The position numbers and the translations under genes were made by a program. Under the pieces are notes generated by a model. It saw only the letters and a program-made list of their open reading frames with translations. It was not told the origin of the DNA and made no database searches. Shown here one piece after another: positions 44,962 through 53,586 of a stretch of DNA of 64,000 nucleotides (within the stretch, counting starts at the first letter, position 1; each line of letters starts with the position of its first letter). The stretch lies in assembly GCA_963723205.1 (NCBI GenBank), contig CAVRQC010000008.1:7447-71446 (forward strand). The letters are read 5' to 3'. This DNA comes from CAVQBP01 sp963723205. GTDB taxonomy: Bacteria; Bacteroidota; Ignavibacteria; Ignavibacteriales; Ignavibacteriaceae.

Positions 44962-46485
44962 ATGTTAACTAAGAAAAAAGTAATCACCGGCCTCCTTTTA
45001 GTTTTTGGTATTTTAATAATCATTAATTTTTTTGCCTACCGGTTTTTTGTAAGGCTTGATTTTACTGCTGATCAAGAATATACATTAAGCAATGCAACAA
45101 AAAACATTTTAAAATCTTTGGATGAACCGGTAACGATTACCGCATATTTTTCTGAAGATTTGCCACCGAATGTTGCAAAAGTAAAACAAGATTTTAAGGA
45201 TATGCTGATTGAATATGAAAATGCTTCAGGTGGAAAAATTGTCTATCAGTTTATAAATCCCAATAAAGATCAAGAAACAGAAATGCAAGCACAGCAAGCA
45301 GGGATTCAGCCGATTATGATCAACGTACGTGAACGTGACCAGATGAAACAACAAAGGGCTTACCTCGGTGCCGTCCTTCAATATGGTGAGAAGAAAGAAA
45401 CAATTCCGTTTATTCAGCCGGGTTCGGCTATGGAATACGCTTTGTCATCCAACATAAAAAAATTAACGTTAAAAGAGAAAACTAAAATTGCTTTTTTACA
45501 GGGAAATGGAGAACCAACACTTGCCGATTTACCCCAATTGAGATCCCAGCTTTCCATAATGTATGATGTAGAAACAATAAAATTTAATGATACAACTGGT
45601 ATTTCTAATAAATATAAAACTTTAGTTGTCATTGCTCCTAAAGACACAGTAAATCCTCAGTATTTTAAACTGCTTGATGATTACATGGCTAAAGGAGGCA
45701 GATTATTATTGGCATTAAACAGGGTAGATGGGAATCCTTCGAATGCAACGGGTTCAAGTGTATATACCGGCTTTGCAAATTGGCTAAAGAAAAAAGGTAT
45801 CGATGTACAGGATGAATTTGTATTAGATGCTAATTCAGGAAATATTATGGTTCGTCAGCAGAATGGTATGTTCGTTATGAATACACCTGTTAAATTTCCT
45901 TATTTACCTGTAATAACAAAATTTGCGGATCATCCGATAACTAAAGGAATTGAATCGGTTATACTTCCATTCGCAAGTCCTATAAAGATTTCTCCGGCAG
46001 ATTCTACTCTTCACATAGTAAAATTAGCTGTGACATCTAAAAATACAGGAGTTGAAAAACCACCGGTTTATTTTAATGTTATGAAACAATGGACAAAAAG
46101 TGATTTCCCTGTTTCTTCATTAACGGTAGCAGTGGCTGTTGACGGTAAAATTTTTAACAATACTTATTCTAAAATGGTTGTTTTTGGAGATGGTGATTTC
46201 GCAGTAAACGGTTCCGGTCAAAGAGCTCAAAGACTTGAGAAAGATAATATTAATTTAATGACGAATGCCATTGATTGGCTTTCGGATGACACCGGACTTA
46301 TAGCCCTTAGAACAAAAGGCATAAGCTCACGTCCTATTGATCCAAACTTGGAAGACGGAACTAAAACTTTTCTTAAATATCTAAATTTCCTCCTGCCGAT
46401 TTTACTTATTATCGGTTTTGGAATTATCCGTTATCAATATAGAAGAAAACTAAGAAATAAATGGATGAACGAAGATTATGTTTAA
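44962..46485 (+). CDS. gldG: GldG-like ABC auxiliary protein
   Basis: A 507-residue protein anchored by an N-terminal helix (about 8-27) and a C-terminal helix (about 470-490), with a large extracytoplasmic part. It carries the ABC_transp_aux/GldG pattern: ADQEYTLSNATKNILKSLDEPVTITAYFSEDLPP, then a Rossmann-like region with LDDYMAKGGRLLLALNRV. The stop overlaps the DUF4340 gene by 8 bases. Function in transport is unknown; it is usual alongside ABC-2 permeases of this group. Confidence 0.87.
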   Translation: MLTKKKVITGLLLVFGILIIINFFAYRFFVRLDFTADQEYTLSNATKNILKSLDEPVTITAYFSEDLPPNVAKVKQDFKDMLIEYENASGGKIVYQFINPNKDQETEMQAQQAGIQPIMINVRERDQMKQQRAYLGAVLQYGEKKETIPFIQPGSAMEYALSSNIKKLTLKEKTKIAFLQGNGEPTLADLPQLRSQLSIMYDVETIKFNDTTGISNKYKTLVVIAPKDTVNPQYFKLLDDYMAKGGRLLLALNRVDGNPSNATGSSVYTGFANWLKKKGIDVQDEFVLDANSGNIMVRQQNGMFVMNTPVKFPYLPVITKFADHPITKGIESVILPFASPIKISPADSTLHIVKLAVTSKNTGVEKPPVYFNVMKQWTKSDFPVSSLTVAVAVDGKIFNNTYSKMVVFGDGDFAVNGSGQRAQRLEKDNINLMTNAIDWLSDDTGLIALRTKGISSRPIDPNLEDGTKTFLKYLNFLLPILLIIGFGIIRYQYRRKLRNKWMNEDYV

Positions 46486-47419
46486 TAAAATCTCTTCAAA
46501 AGCTCTTGCAGTAATTTTTGTTATTCTGTTGGTATTAGCAGCAGTATATATTTATTTTGATTCTTCCCGCGAAGAGAGATCATTTAGAACAGATATCGTA
46601 AATATTGATACTGCTAAGGTAACTTCTCTAAGTATTTATCCTAAAGCTAATAATCACAAAGAAATAAAAATATTTAAAGAAGGAAAAAATTGGGAAATTC
46701 AGCTAAAAAATAATAATACCGTACCTGCTGAAAATTCAAAAATAAAAAATCTTATCTACCAGCTTTCCAAAATTAAAGCAAATAGTGTTGCCGCTCAGGA
46801 TGAAAGTAAATGGAGCGAATTTAAAGTGGATACTTCAGGTACAAGAGTAAAAGTATTCGAAGGAAATGATAATGCTCTGGACATAATTATCGGGAAATTT
46901 GCTTACCAGCAGCCTAGAACAATGATGACATATGTTAGAGTAAAAGGAGATAAAAATGTTTATGAGACAAACGGGTTCCTGGAATTTACATTCAATCAAA
47001 AGCCTGATTATTTCAGAGATAACACTATAATAAATGATGATATGTCACATTGGAAACGGTTAACTTTTACTTATCCTGCTGACAGTTCTTTTCAATTAGA
47101 TAAAGATACAACGAACCATTGGAATATCAATAAACTTAAAATAGATTCATCAAAAGCTGTAAATTTTCTTAGAGCATTATCCCATTTATCAGGTTCTGAT
47201 TTTGTAGATAACCCGGATGAATCCTTATTAAGTAAAGCTGCATACACCCTGACAATAGAATCTTCTGCATTAGGTGCAGTTACAATATCAGCTTATATTG
47301 ATTCTACAGATTATTTAATTCACTCATCACAGAATCCCGATGCATATTTTAACGGAAAGAAAAACAATCTTAAAGGAAAAATATTTGTTGGGAAAAATTA
47401 CTTCGTAAAGAAGAAATAA
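46478..47419 (+). CDS. DUF4340 protein
   Basis: A 313-residue protein with one N-terminal membrane helix (about 8-27) and the beta-repeat DUF4340 pattern: ITKAKVTSLSIY-type segment followed by WEIQLKNNNTVPAENSKIKNLIYQLSKIKANSVAA, repeated in the second half (WNINKLKIDSSKAVNFLRALSHLSGSDFVD). DUF4340 regularly follows GldG-like genes and is presumed to be part of the same envelope complex. It overlaps gldG by 8 bases. No enzymatic residues are recognisable. Confidence 0.83.
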   Translation: MFNKISSKALAVIFVILLVLAAVYIYFDSSREERSFRTDIVNIDTAKVTSLSIYPKANNHKEIKIFKEGKNWEIQLKNNNTVPAENSKIKNLIYQLSKIKANSVAAQDESKWSEFKVDTSGTRVKVFEGNDNALDIIIGKFAYQQPRTMMTYVRVKGDKNVYETNGFLEFTFNQKPDYFRDNTIINDDMSHWKRLTFTYPADSSFQLDKDTTNHWNINKLKIDSSKAVNFLRALSHLSGSDFVDNPDESLLSKAAYTLTIESSALGAVTISAYIDSTDYLIHSSQNPDAYFNGKKNNLKGKIFVGKNYFVKKK

Positions 47420-47444
47420 TTATTTAAATCCCGTTCTCTAAAAG

Positions 47445-47475
47445 TTGTAGGGACACTAGTTCCCAGTCCCTACAA
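47445..47475. repeat. REP-like palindrome (TTGTAGGGAC arms)
   Basis: Perfect 10-bp arms TTGTAGGGAC (47445-47454) and GTCCCTACAA (47466-47475) around an 11-base spacer. No T-tail follows, so it is not an intrinsic terminator. Palindromes with GTAGGG/CCCTAC arms are common as dispersed repeats in bacteria, which makes a REP/MITE remnant likely. Confidence 0.6.
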
Positions 47476-47685
47476 TATCCGACTTAATATTAGTTCAAAT
47501 ATCACAAACCGGCAATTATTTCAAATCCCATATTGCTATTTAAAAACAATATATATAAATTTTTTCAAAATTATTCCTGAAATTTCCTAATCATTTCTCA
47601 AATCTTGTTCGGTTCTTTTTAATTACATAAAACAGGACTACTTCCTGTTTATTTTCTTCTTTCAATAAACAAAACGAGGGCACCC

Positions 47686-49158
47686 ATGAGTAAAATTCAA
47701 AAAGAATTTCTTTTTTTTCTTTCGGTATTACTTATTGTTCTTTTATGGGGGGGGTGTAATAGCCAAAACAAAGATGAAGGTAAAATACCTATCACAACAT
47801 CATCTGATGAAGCAAGAGAACAATATTTAAAAGGGCGTAATTTAACTGAAACCCTACAGGGACAGGAATCACTGCAATATTATTCAGATGCTATTAATGC
47901 AGATTCCAATTTTGCCTTAGCTTATCTTAACCGGGCACAAAACCAGCCAACAGCAAAAGCATTTTTTGCTGATTTAAATAAAGCTGTTTCTCTTGCAGAT
48001 AAAGTTTCTGAAGGCGAAAAAATACAAATCTTAGGATTTGAGGCGGGAGTAAATGCGAACCCGGTAAAACAAAAAGAATATTATGAAAAACTAATTACCA
48101 TGTACCCTGATGATGAAAGAGCTCATATGTTATTGGGTAATTTCTATTATGGTCAGCAGGATTACCAAAGTGCCGTTGAGCAATATAATAAAGCTGCCGA
48201 AATTGATTCTAACTATTCCCTAGCTTATAATATGCTTGGATATGGTAACAGGCAGTTAATGAATTATGACGCGGCAGAAAAAGCTTTCCAAAAATATATT
48301 GAACTAATTCCAAACGATCCTAATCCTTATGATTCTTATGCAGAACTTTTAATGAAAGAAGGTAAATATGATCAGTCAATTGAGAATTATCAGAAAGCCT
48401 TAACGTATAATTCACATTTCGTCTCCTCTATGCTGGGTATTGCGTCAGATGAAATGTACAAAGGTAATTATGATCCATCAAGAGCAGAGCTCCAGAAATT
48501 ATATGAATCGGCAAGAAATAATGGTGAAAAAAGAGCAGCGAATTTCAATATGGCCATAACTTATATTGATGAGGGAAAACCAGATATAGCTTTAAATGAA
48601 ATTCAAAAGAATTTTGATATTGCTGACATGAGTAATGATTACGCAAATATGTCGGGAGATTTGATAAATAAAGGAACTATACTTTTAGAGATGGGAAAAA
48701 GTAAAGAAGCACTGGGTAATTTCCAGGAAGCCGTAGAAGTCTTTAATAAATCTGCTTCATCACAGCAGCTTAAAGATAATGTAAAACTTGGATTACTTTA
48801 TAATGAAAGTCGCGTTGCTTTACAGAAAAAAGATTTTAAAACTGCATCCGCAAAAGCAGAAGAATTTATGAATGGAGTAAAAGCAATCAATAATGCGAAC
48901 CAGATTAAGCTGGCACACCAATTAAACGGGATGATTGCTTTGTCTCAAAAGAAAGCAGATAATTGTCTGGCAGAATTAGGACAGGCAAATCAGCAGAATC
49001 CTTATAATATTTACAGAATGGCACTCGCATACCAGATGAAGGGTGATAAAGAAAAAGCAAAAGAATATTGTGAAAAAGTAATTAACTTCAATCCCCTTCC
49101 AAACCTAAACAATGCTTTTGCTTTGTATAAAGCAAAAAAAATGATGAAAATGTTATAA
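47686..49158 (+). CDS. TPR-repeat lipoprotein
   Basis: A 490-residue lipoprotein (lipobox WGGC, Cys 24). From about residue 55 on it is built of tetratricopeptide repeats, with clear ones at ERAHMLLGNFYYGQQDYQSAVEQYNKA, YSLAYNMLGYGNRQLMNYDAAEKAF and PNPYDSYAELLMKEGKYDQSIENYQKAL, about eight to nine in total. TPR proteins are scaffolds for protein contacts, here on the periplasmic face of a membrane. No partner is visible. A GC-rich hairpin follows the stop. Confidence 0.88.
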   Translation: MSKIQKEFLFFLSVLLIVLLWGGCNSQNKDEGKIPITTSSDEAREQYLKGRNLTETLQGQESLQYYSDAINADSNFALAYLNRAQNQPTAKAFFADLNKAVSLADKVSEGEKIQILGFEAGVNANPVKQKEYYEKLITMYPDDERAHMLLGNFYYGQQDYQSAVEQYNKAAEIDSNYSLAYNMLGYGNRQLMNYDAAEKAFQKYIELIPNDPNPYDSYAELLMKEGKYDQSIENYQKALTYNSHFVSSMLGIASDEMYKGNYDPSRAELQKLYESARNNGEKRAANFNMAITYIDEGKPDIALNEIQKNFDIADMSNDYANMSGDLINKGTILLEMGKSKEALGNFQEAVEVFNKSASSQQLKDNVKLGLLYNESRVALQKKDFKTASAKAEEFMNGVKAINNANQIKLAHQLNGMIALSQKKADNCLAELGQANQQNPYNIYRMALAYQMKGDKEKAKEYCEKVINFNPLPNLNNAFALYKAKKMMKML

Positions 49159-49167
49159 GAATTTTTC

Positions 49168-49188
49168 GGGGTGGATTTATTCCACCCC
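49168..49188. terminator. GC-rich hairpin between TPR lipoprotein and M64 peptidase
   Basis: Perfect 8-bp stem GGGGTGGA/TCCACCCC with a TTTAT loop, located 10 bases after one stop and 6 before the convergent one. There is no proper T-run on either strand, so it may rely on stem strength alone. Confidence 0.6.
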
Positions 49189-49193
49189 ATAAT

Positions 49194-50663
49194 TTACTCG
49201 GAATAAAATTTAATTACTTTTATTATCGCTTTTTCACAAACCTTGCAAAATGGTTTTTTTCCTTTGGAAAACATAATACAATCAAGCATTGGTCTGTACA
49301 ATCCTTTTGAAGAATAGCCCGCTCCTTCAAATACTCCTACTTTACCAACATATTTACTTTTGGAAAGATAGCTGTCTATCCAATCAGCATGCATTTTATC
49401 TTTTTGATTATATTCTTCTTCAGTTTTTTTTATTTGCTCCTGTGGTGATTTATTCTTTTTTAATTCAGCAATTTTATTATTAAGCTCTCTTCTTTCTGCC
49501 TGCCATTTTAAATCAACACTATCATATTCCGCTTTTTCCCATGGAGTTGGAATTTGAATTCCGGGTGTAATTAAATTTTTCCACTTTACTTTTGGAGGAT
49601 TCAGCAAAGCTGTAATATTAGGTTCAACAGGTTCAATTCCTTTTGGATAAAAATCGTTATAAGCTACATCAGAAGTGTAATATTCATCTGCAAGCCCTGC
49701 AAAAGAATGGCCGAATTCATGTAAGAAAATATACGGACTCCAATGATTATCGGAAATGAAGGTACAAAAGAAATTATAGATACCCCCTCCACCATATCTT
49801 TTATGATTTACCATTATGTAAATTGCATCATAAGGAACATGAGCAGCCATATCTCTCATGGCTTTATTATCTTCTGTTAAAAGATATCTCTCGGAACCCA
49901 AAGAATTAAAAGTTGAGTTTAAAACCGTATTCCTGTAAATGCCTGCACGCGGTTCATCTGTTCCGTTTTCTTCCGAGGCTTTAAATACTCCCCATATATT
50001 AAAATTATTTTTATATGATTTGTATGGCTCCTGGCTGAAGAAAATCTTTGTATACCTTTCAAGATCCGATTTAAATTTGATTTCTTCCTTTTTTGTATAA
50101 CCTTCACTTAATATTACTACATCGACTTTTGTATGAGAATCTCCATTTACAATTTCTTTATAAACTTTGATAGATTTATCTAATATGGGTTCTCTAATTA
50201 TATCAATACTTTCAGGATCAATTTCAGTCTCAAAAAATTTTTCCAGTTTATTATCCTTTTTTCTTCTTTCAATAACCAATTTGATTTTATTTTTCGGATA
50301 AGGAATGATTGCGGATTCACTATATGTTCTTTTAATACCATTAGCAGCTTCTGCACTTGTTTGGTATTCACCAAAATATGAATTAAATCCTTTGGAGAAT
50401 ATTAATTCCCCGGATGATAAATCATATACTTTATAATAGTATTTGCCGTTATTAAAATTATCTATCAGGTTTTTTGTACTACCAGCCCATATTCCATATT
50501 GATATATTTTATCAACAGTAACTATTTCATCTTTTGAGTTTCCTATATGAAAATAGTCTATCCGCATTGTTTTATCTATGAAATAATTCTTAAAATTAAT
50601 CTGTCCGTTTGCTATTGTTTCCATAGATAATAATGTAATTAGTAATTGAATAAATAATTTCAT
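49194..50663 (-). CDS. M64-family (IgA-peptidase-like) zinc metallopeptidase
   Basis: A 489-residue exported protein (signal peptide about 1-20). The zinc motif HEFGHSFAGLADEYY (H315-E316, H319, D further on) is the M64 signature, and VDVVILSEGYTKKEE opens the catalytic part. Around residues 30-165 is an N-terminal beta domain found in Bacteroidota M64 proteins. The family includes a Clostridium ramosum IgA protease, but in this environmental-type organism the substrate is unknown. A Lys/Glu-rich coiled segment (about 385-420) is inserted near the C-terminus. Confidence 0.92.
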   Translation of the reverse strand: MKLFIQLLITLLSMETIANGQINFKNYFIDKTMRIDYFHIGNSKDEIVTVDKIYQYGIWAGSTKNLIDNFNNGKYYYKVYDLSSGELIFSKGFNSYFGEYQTSAEAANGIKRTYSESAIIPYPKNKIKLVIERRKKDNKLEKFFETEIDPESIDIIREPILDKSIKVYKEIVNGDSHTKVDVVILSEGYTKKEEIKFKSDLERYTKIFFSQEPYKSYKNNFNIWGVFKASEENGTDEPRAGIYRNTVLNSTFNSLGSERYLLTEDNKAMRDMAAHVPYDAIYIMVNHKRYGGGGIYNFFCTFISDNHWSPYIFLHEFGHSFAGLADEYYTSDVAYNDFYPKGIEPVEPNITALLNPPKVKWKNLITPGIQIPTPWEKAEYDSVDLKWQAERRELNNKIAELKKNKSPQEQIKKTEEEYNQKDKMHADWIDSYLSKSKYVGKVGVFEGAGYSSKGLYRPMLDCIMFSKGKKPFCKVCEKAIIKVIKFYSE

Positions 50664-50685
50664 TTCACCCTCTATTAGACTTCTA

Positions 50686-50716
50686 TGTGCCAGTCACCTC
50701 TCAGGTGACTGGCACA
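50686..50716. repeat. Complete REP-like hairpin (TGTGCCAGTCACCT arms)
   Basis: Perfect 14-bp arms TGTGCCAGTCACCT and AGGTGACTGGCACA around CTC. There is no T-tail. The arm recurs, with one change, as a half-site at 23643-23656, so this is a dispersed element rather than a gene-specific terminator. Such palindromes are often linked to REP-associated tyrosine transposases; no such gene is in the window. It lies in the 70-base gap between two minus-strand genes. Confidence 0.75.
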
Positions 50717-50733
50717 CATATTTAATACGAATA

Positions 50734-51576
50734 TTAATAATTAGAGACATATTTATAAAAAGCATCTTGAATTTTTCTGGTTATTGTTCCGGGGATACCG
50801 TTTTTTACAATCCAATCATCAATTTGAATTACGGGCTTCACTTCCGTAGTTGTTCCGGATATAAAAAACTCATCAAAATTTTTAAGATTTTTTTCTTCTA
50901 TATTCGCTTCTTTTATTTCAATAGAATTATCTTTGCAAATTTCCATAATTACAATTCTTGTTATCCCTGAAAGGATAAAATTTGATAATGGAGGTGTATA
51001 AATAATATTATTTTTTACTGCAAAAAAATTTGTATGAGAACCTTCGGTTATAAATCCATCTCTAACTAAAACTGCTTCAGATGCCCCGATTTCTTTAGCT
51101 GATTGATGAGCTAAAATTGCAGGCAAAAGAGATATTGATTTTATATCACACCTTTTCCACCTGATATCTTCTTTTAATAAAACCTTAATTCCGTTTTCAA
51201 TTTCATTTGGAGCAGATATTAGTGGATATACTGAAACATAAACAGTCGGCTTGGTTTCTTTTGGAGGAAAAGGATGCATCCTTGGGTAAAATTCTCCACG
51301 TGTTATCTGGATATAAATATTAAAATCACCTTTAATATTATTCCTTGATATTACTTCTTGAACAATTCCATTAATACTTTCAACATCAAAATTGCCGAGC
51401 TTAATTTCTTTTAAACTAAAAGATAATCTATCAAGGTGTTCATTCATCCTAAAGACCTTTTCATTATAAGTTCTCATAACCTCGTATACACCATCTGCAA
51501 ATAGAAATCCCCGGTCAAAAGGTGATATTTTTGCATTATTTTCTTCAACAAATTTACTATTTATGTAGACAATCAT
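50734..51576 (-). CDS. Class IV aminotransferase (D-amino-acid transaminase/BCAT-like)
   Basis: A 280-residue fold-type IV PLP enzyme. The PLP Lys is K146 in CDIKSISLL; EGSHTNFF and GITRIVIMEIC are the usual later motifs. Length and the DRGFLFADGVYEV start resemble D-alanine transaminase (Dat), which makes D-glutamate for murein, although branched-chain aminotransferases and 4-amino-4-deoxychorismate lyase share the fold. The RWKRCDIKSI context is commonest in Dat-like enzymes. Divergent from cysE. Confidence 0.88.
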   Translation of the reverse strand: MIVYINSKFVEENNAKISPFDRGFLFADGVYEVMRTYNEKVFRMNEHLDRLSFSLKEIKLGNFDVESINGIVQEVISRNNIKGDFNIYIQITRGEFYPRMHPFPPKETKPTVYVSVYPLISAPNEIENGIKVLLKEDIRWKRCDIKSISLLPAILAHQSAKEIGASEAVLVRDGFITEGSHTNFFAVKNNIIYTPPLSNFILSGITRIVIMEICKDNSIEIKEANIEEKNLKNFDEFFISGTTTEVKPVIQIDDWIVKNGIPGTITRKIQDAFYKYVSNY

Positions 51577-51684
51577 AATGATCTTTGTAATAATTATTTA
51601 TATTAAATTATTAAACTGGAAAAATCTTTCAAATTACTGTTTAATAAGTTACATTAAGATTTTTTAATTAAAAAGAATATACTT

Positions 51685-52545
51685 ATGCAAACTACTATCG
51701 AAAAATCGAAAATTACTATTTTTGCGGAAAAGCTTTTTCATTTAAGAAAAGAACCTTCATGTCTTCTGCCTGATCGGAATTCAGTTCAGAAATTTGCTGA
51801 TGAATTATTGGAACTTCTTTTCCCACACTTTTCCAAAAAACATTTTAATTCACCACAAGAAGTTGAAAAAGAAATAAACATACTTGAAAAAAATTTATGT
51901 AAGATAATTGAGCCACTGCAAAATTTAGGTAAAATATCTGCAAAAGAATGTGCCGAGAACTTTTTCGCAAAAATACCCAGGATTCACGATAAATTAATGT
52001 TGGATGCTCAAGCAATTTTTGAAGGTGATCCTGCAGCTACTAATGTTGATGAAGTAATTTTAACTTATCCTGGTTTTTTTGCAATTTCAGTTTACCGTTT
52101 AGCGCATGAATTTTATATTTTGAAAATTCCATATTTTCCCCGTGTACTTACCGAATATGCTCATCGTTTGACCGGTATTGACATCCATCCTGGAGCTAAA
52201 ATAGGTAAATCTTTTTTTATAGATCATGGAACCGGAATTGTGATTGGAGAAACAACAGAAATCGGAAATAATGTTAAAATATACCAGGGAGTAACGCTCG
52301 GAGCAGTGAGTGTAAATAAAAATATGTCTAATTCAAAAAGGCATCCAACTATTGAAGATAATACCGTAATTTATTCAGGTGCAACTATTTTAGGCGGTGA
52401 AACTGTAATAGGCCATAACAGTGTTATTGGCGGTAACGTCTGGTTAACATCCAGTGTTCAGCCATATTCCATAGTATATCATAAAAGCGAAATAAAGTTT
52501 GGCAATTCGAAAATGAATGAGGAACCTATAAACTTTATTATTTAA
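51685..52545 (+). CDS. cysE: Serine O-acetyltransferase
   Basis: A 286-residue protein with an N-terminal helical domain (about 60-150) and a left-handed beta-helix (about 165-270). It shows the SAT signature GIDIHPGAKIGKSFFIDHGTGIVIGETTEIG with the catalytic His in FIDHGTG. It transfers acetyl from acetyl-CoA to serine, the first step of cysteine synthesis. The long N-terminal part fits the EpsC/SrpH type. The C-terminus ends in Ile (NFII), the residue by which CysE tails enter the CysK active site. 24 bases upstream of cysK. Confidence 0.93.
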   Translation: MQTTIEKSKITIFAEKLFHLRKEPSCLLPDRNSVQKFADELLELLFPHFSKKHFNSPQEVEKEINILEKNLCKIIEPLQNLGKISAKECAENFFAKIPRIHDKLMLDAQAIFEGDPAATNVDEVILTYPGFFAISVYRLAHEFYILKIPYFPRVLTEYAHRLTGIDIHPGAKIGKSFFIDHGTGIVIGETTEIGNNVKIYQGVTLGAVSVNKNMSNSKRHPTIEDNTVIYSGATILGGETVIGHNSVIGGNVWLTSSVQPYSIVYHKSEIKFGNSKMNEEPINFII

Positions 52546-52569
52546 CATTAATATTTAAAAGGAGATTAT

Positions 52570-53481
52570 ATGAAAGCTAACAATATCCTTGAAACTATTG
52601 GCAATACACCTCATGTAAGAATAAATAATTTGTTCGATAAGAATGTTGAAGTATGGATGAAACTTGAACGTTCTAATCCGGGAGCAAGCATTAAAGATAG
52701 AATTGGTTTATCAATGATAGAAGATGCCGAAGAAAAGGGGATATTGAACGAGGACAGTATTATTGTTGAACCTACATCAGGAAATACAGGGATTGGACTC
52801 GCAATTGTTGCAGCAGTAAAAAAATATAAACTTATATTAGTTATGCCCGAATCAATGTCGGTTGAAAGAAGAAAAATAATGGCATCCTATGGTGCTCAAT
52901 TTGAGCTAACTCCAAAAGAAAAAGGAATGAAGGGAGCAATTGATAAAGCCAAGGAATTAGTTGAAAAGAATAAAAATGCTTGGATGCCAATGCAGTTTGA
53001 TAATCCAGCAAATGTGAAAGCACACAGGGAGCATACCGCTATAGAAATTCTGAAAGATTTTCCCGAAGGATTTGATTATTTAATCACCGGTGTCGGAACC
53101 GGCGGGCATATTACAGGAGTTGCTGAAGTACTTAAAGAAAAATTTCCGGACTTAAAAGTATTTGCCGTCGAACCATCTCAATCACCTGTTATCAGCGGCG
53201 GGCAACCGGGTCCCCACCCGCTCCAGGGACTTGGTGCGGGATTCATTCCAAATGTTTTGAAAACTGATTTATTGGACGGCACAATTAAAGTAACAAAAGA
53301 AGAAGCTTTTGAATACGCAAAAAGAGCAGCAAAAGAAGAAGGGATTTTTGCTGGAATTTCATCAGGAGCGGCTCTTGCGGCTGTGGCTAAAAAGCTGCCT
53401 GAAATCCCCGAAGACAAAAAAGTTTTAACTTTCTGTTATGATACCGGTGAAAGATACCTGTCCATCGAGGGATTATTTTAA
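52570..53481 (+). CDS. cysK: Cysteine synthase A (O-acetylserine sulfhydrylase)
   Basis: A 303-residue PLP enzyme: PLP Lys 42 in GASIKDR, substrate loop TSGNTG, phosphate loop GVGTGGHITG, and the late SSGAALAA. It makes cysteine from O-acetylserine and sulfide. It follows cysE by 24 bases with a good ribosome-binding site (AAAAGGAG), so the two steps are co-expressed. The gene lies 36 kb from the polycysteine leader operon. Confidence 0.95.
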   Translation: MKANNILETIGNTPHVRINNLFDKNVEVWMKLERSNPGASIKDRIGLSMIEDAEEKGILNEDSIIVEPTSGNTGIGLAIVAAVKKYKLILVMPESMSVERRKIMASYGAQFELTPKEKGMKGAIDKAKELVEKNKNAWMPMQFDNPANVKAHREHTAIEILKDFPEGFDYLITGVGTGGHITGVAEVLKEKFPDLKVFAVEPSQSPVISGGQPGPHPLQGLGAGFIPNVLKTDLLDGTIKVTKEEAFEYAKRAAKEEGIFAGISSGAALAAVAKKLPEIPEDKKVLTFCYDTGERYLSIEGLF

Positions 53482-53493
53482 AGAAATATTCTT

Positions 53494-53527
53494 AAGAGGC
53501 TGTTAATAAATTTTATCAGCCTCTTTT
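53494..53527 (+). terminator. Intrinsic terminator after cysK
   Basis: Perfect 9-bp stem AAGAGGCTG/CAGCCTCTT (53494-53502 with 53517-53525), 14-base loop, then TTTTATT. Lies 12 bases after the cysK stop. Confidence 0.85.
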
Positions 53528-53586
53528 ATTAGAATTATATCATACCGTTGTTTGTATAAATAATTTTTTTCTAATTTATAATTATA

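Noticed and set aside
43236..47419. The gld-like operon as proof of gliding motility
   Set aside because: GldA/F/G-like modules are found in many non-gliding Bacteroidota and no other gld genes are in the window.
49194..50663. M64 peptidase as a true IgA protease (virulence factor)
   Set aside because: Family name only; nothing else in the window points to a host-associated lifestyle.
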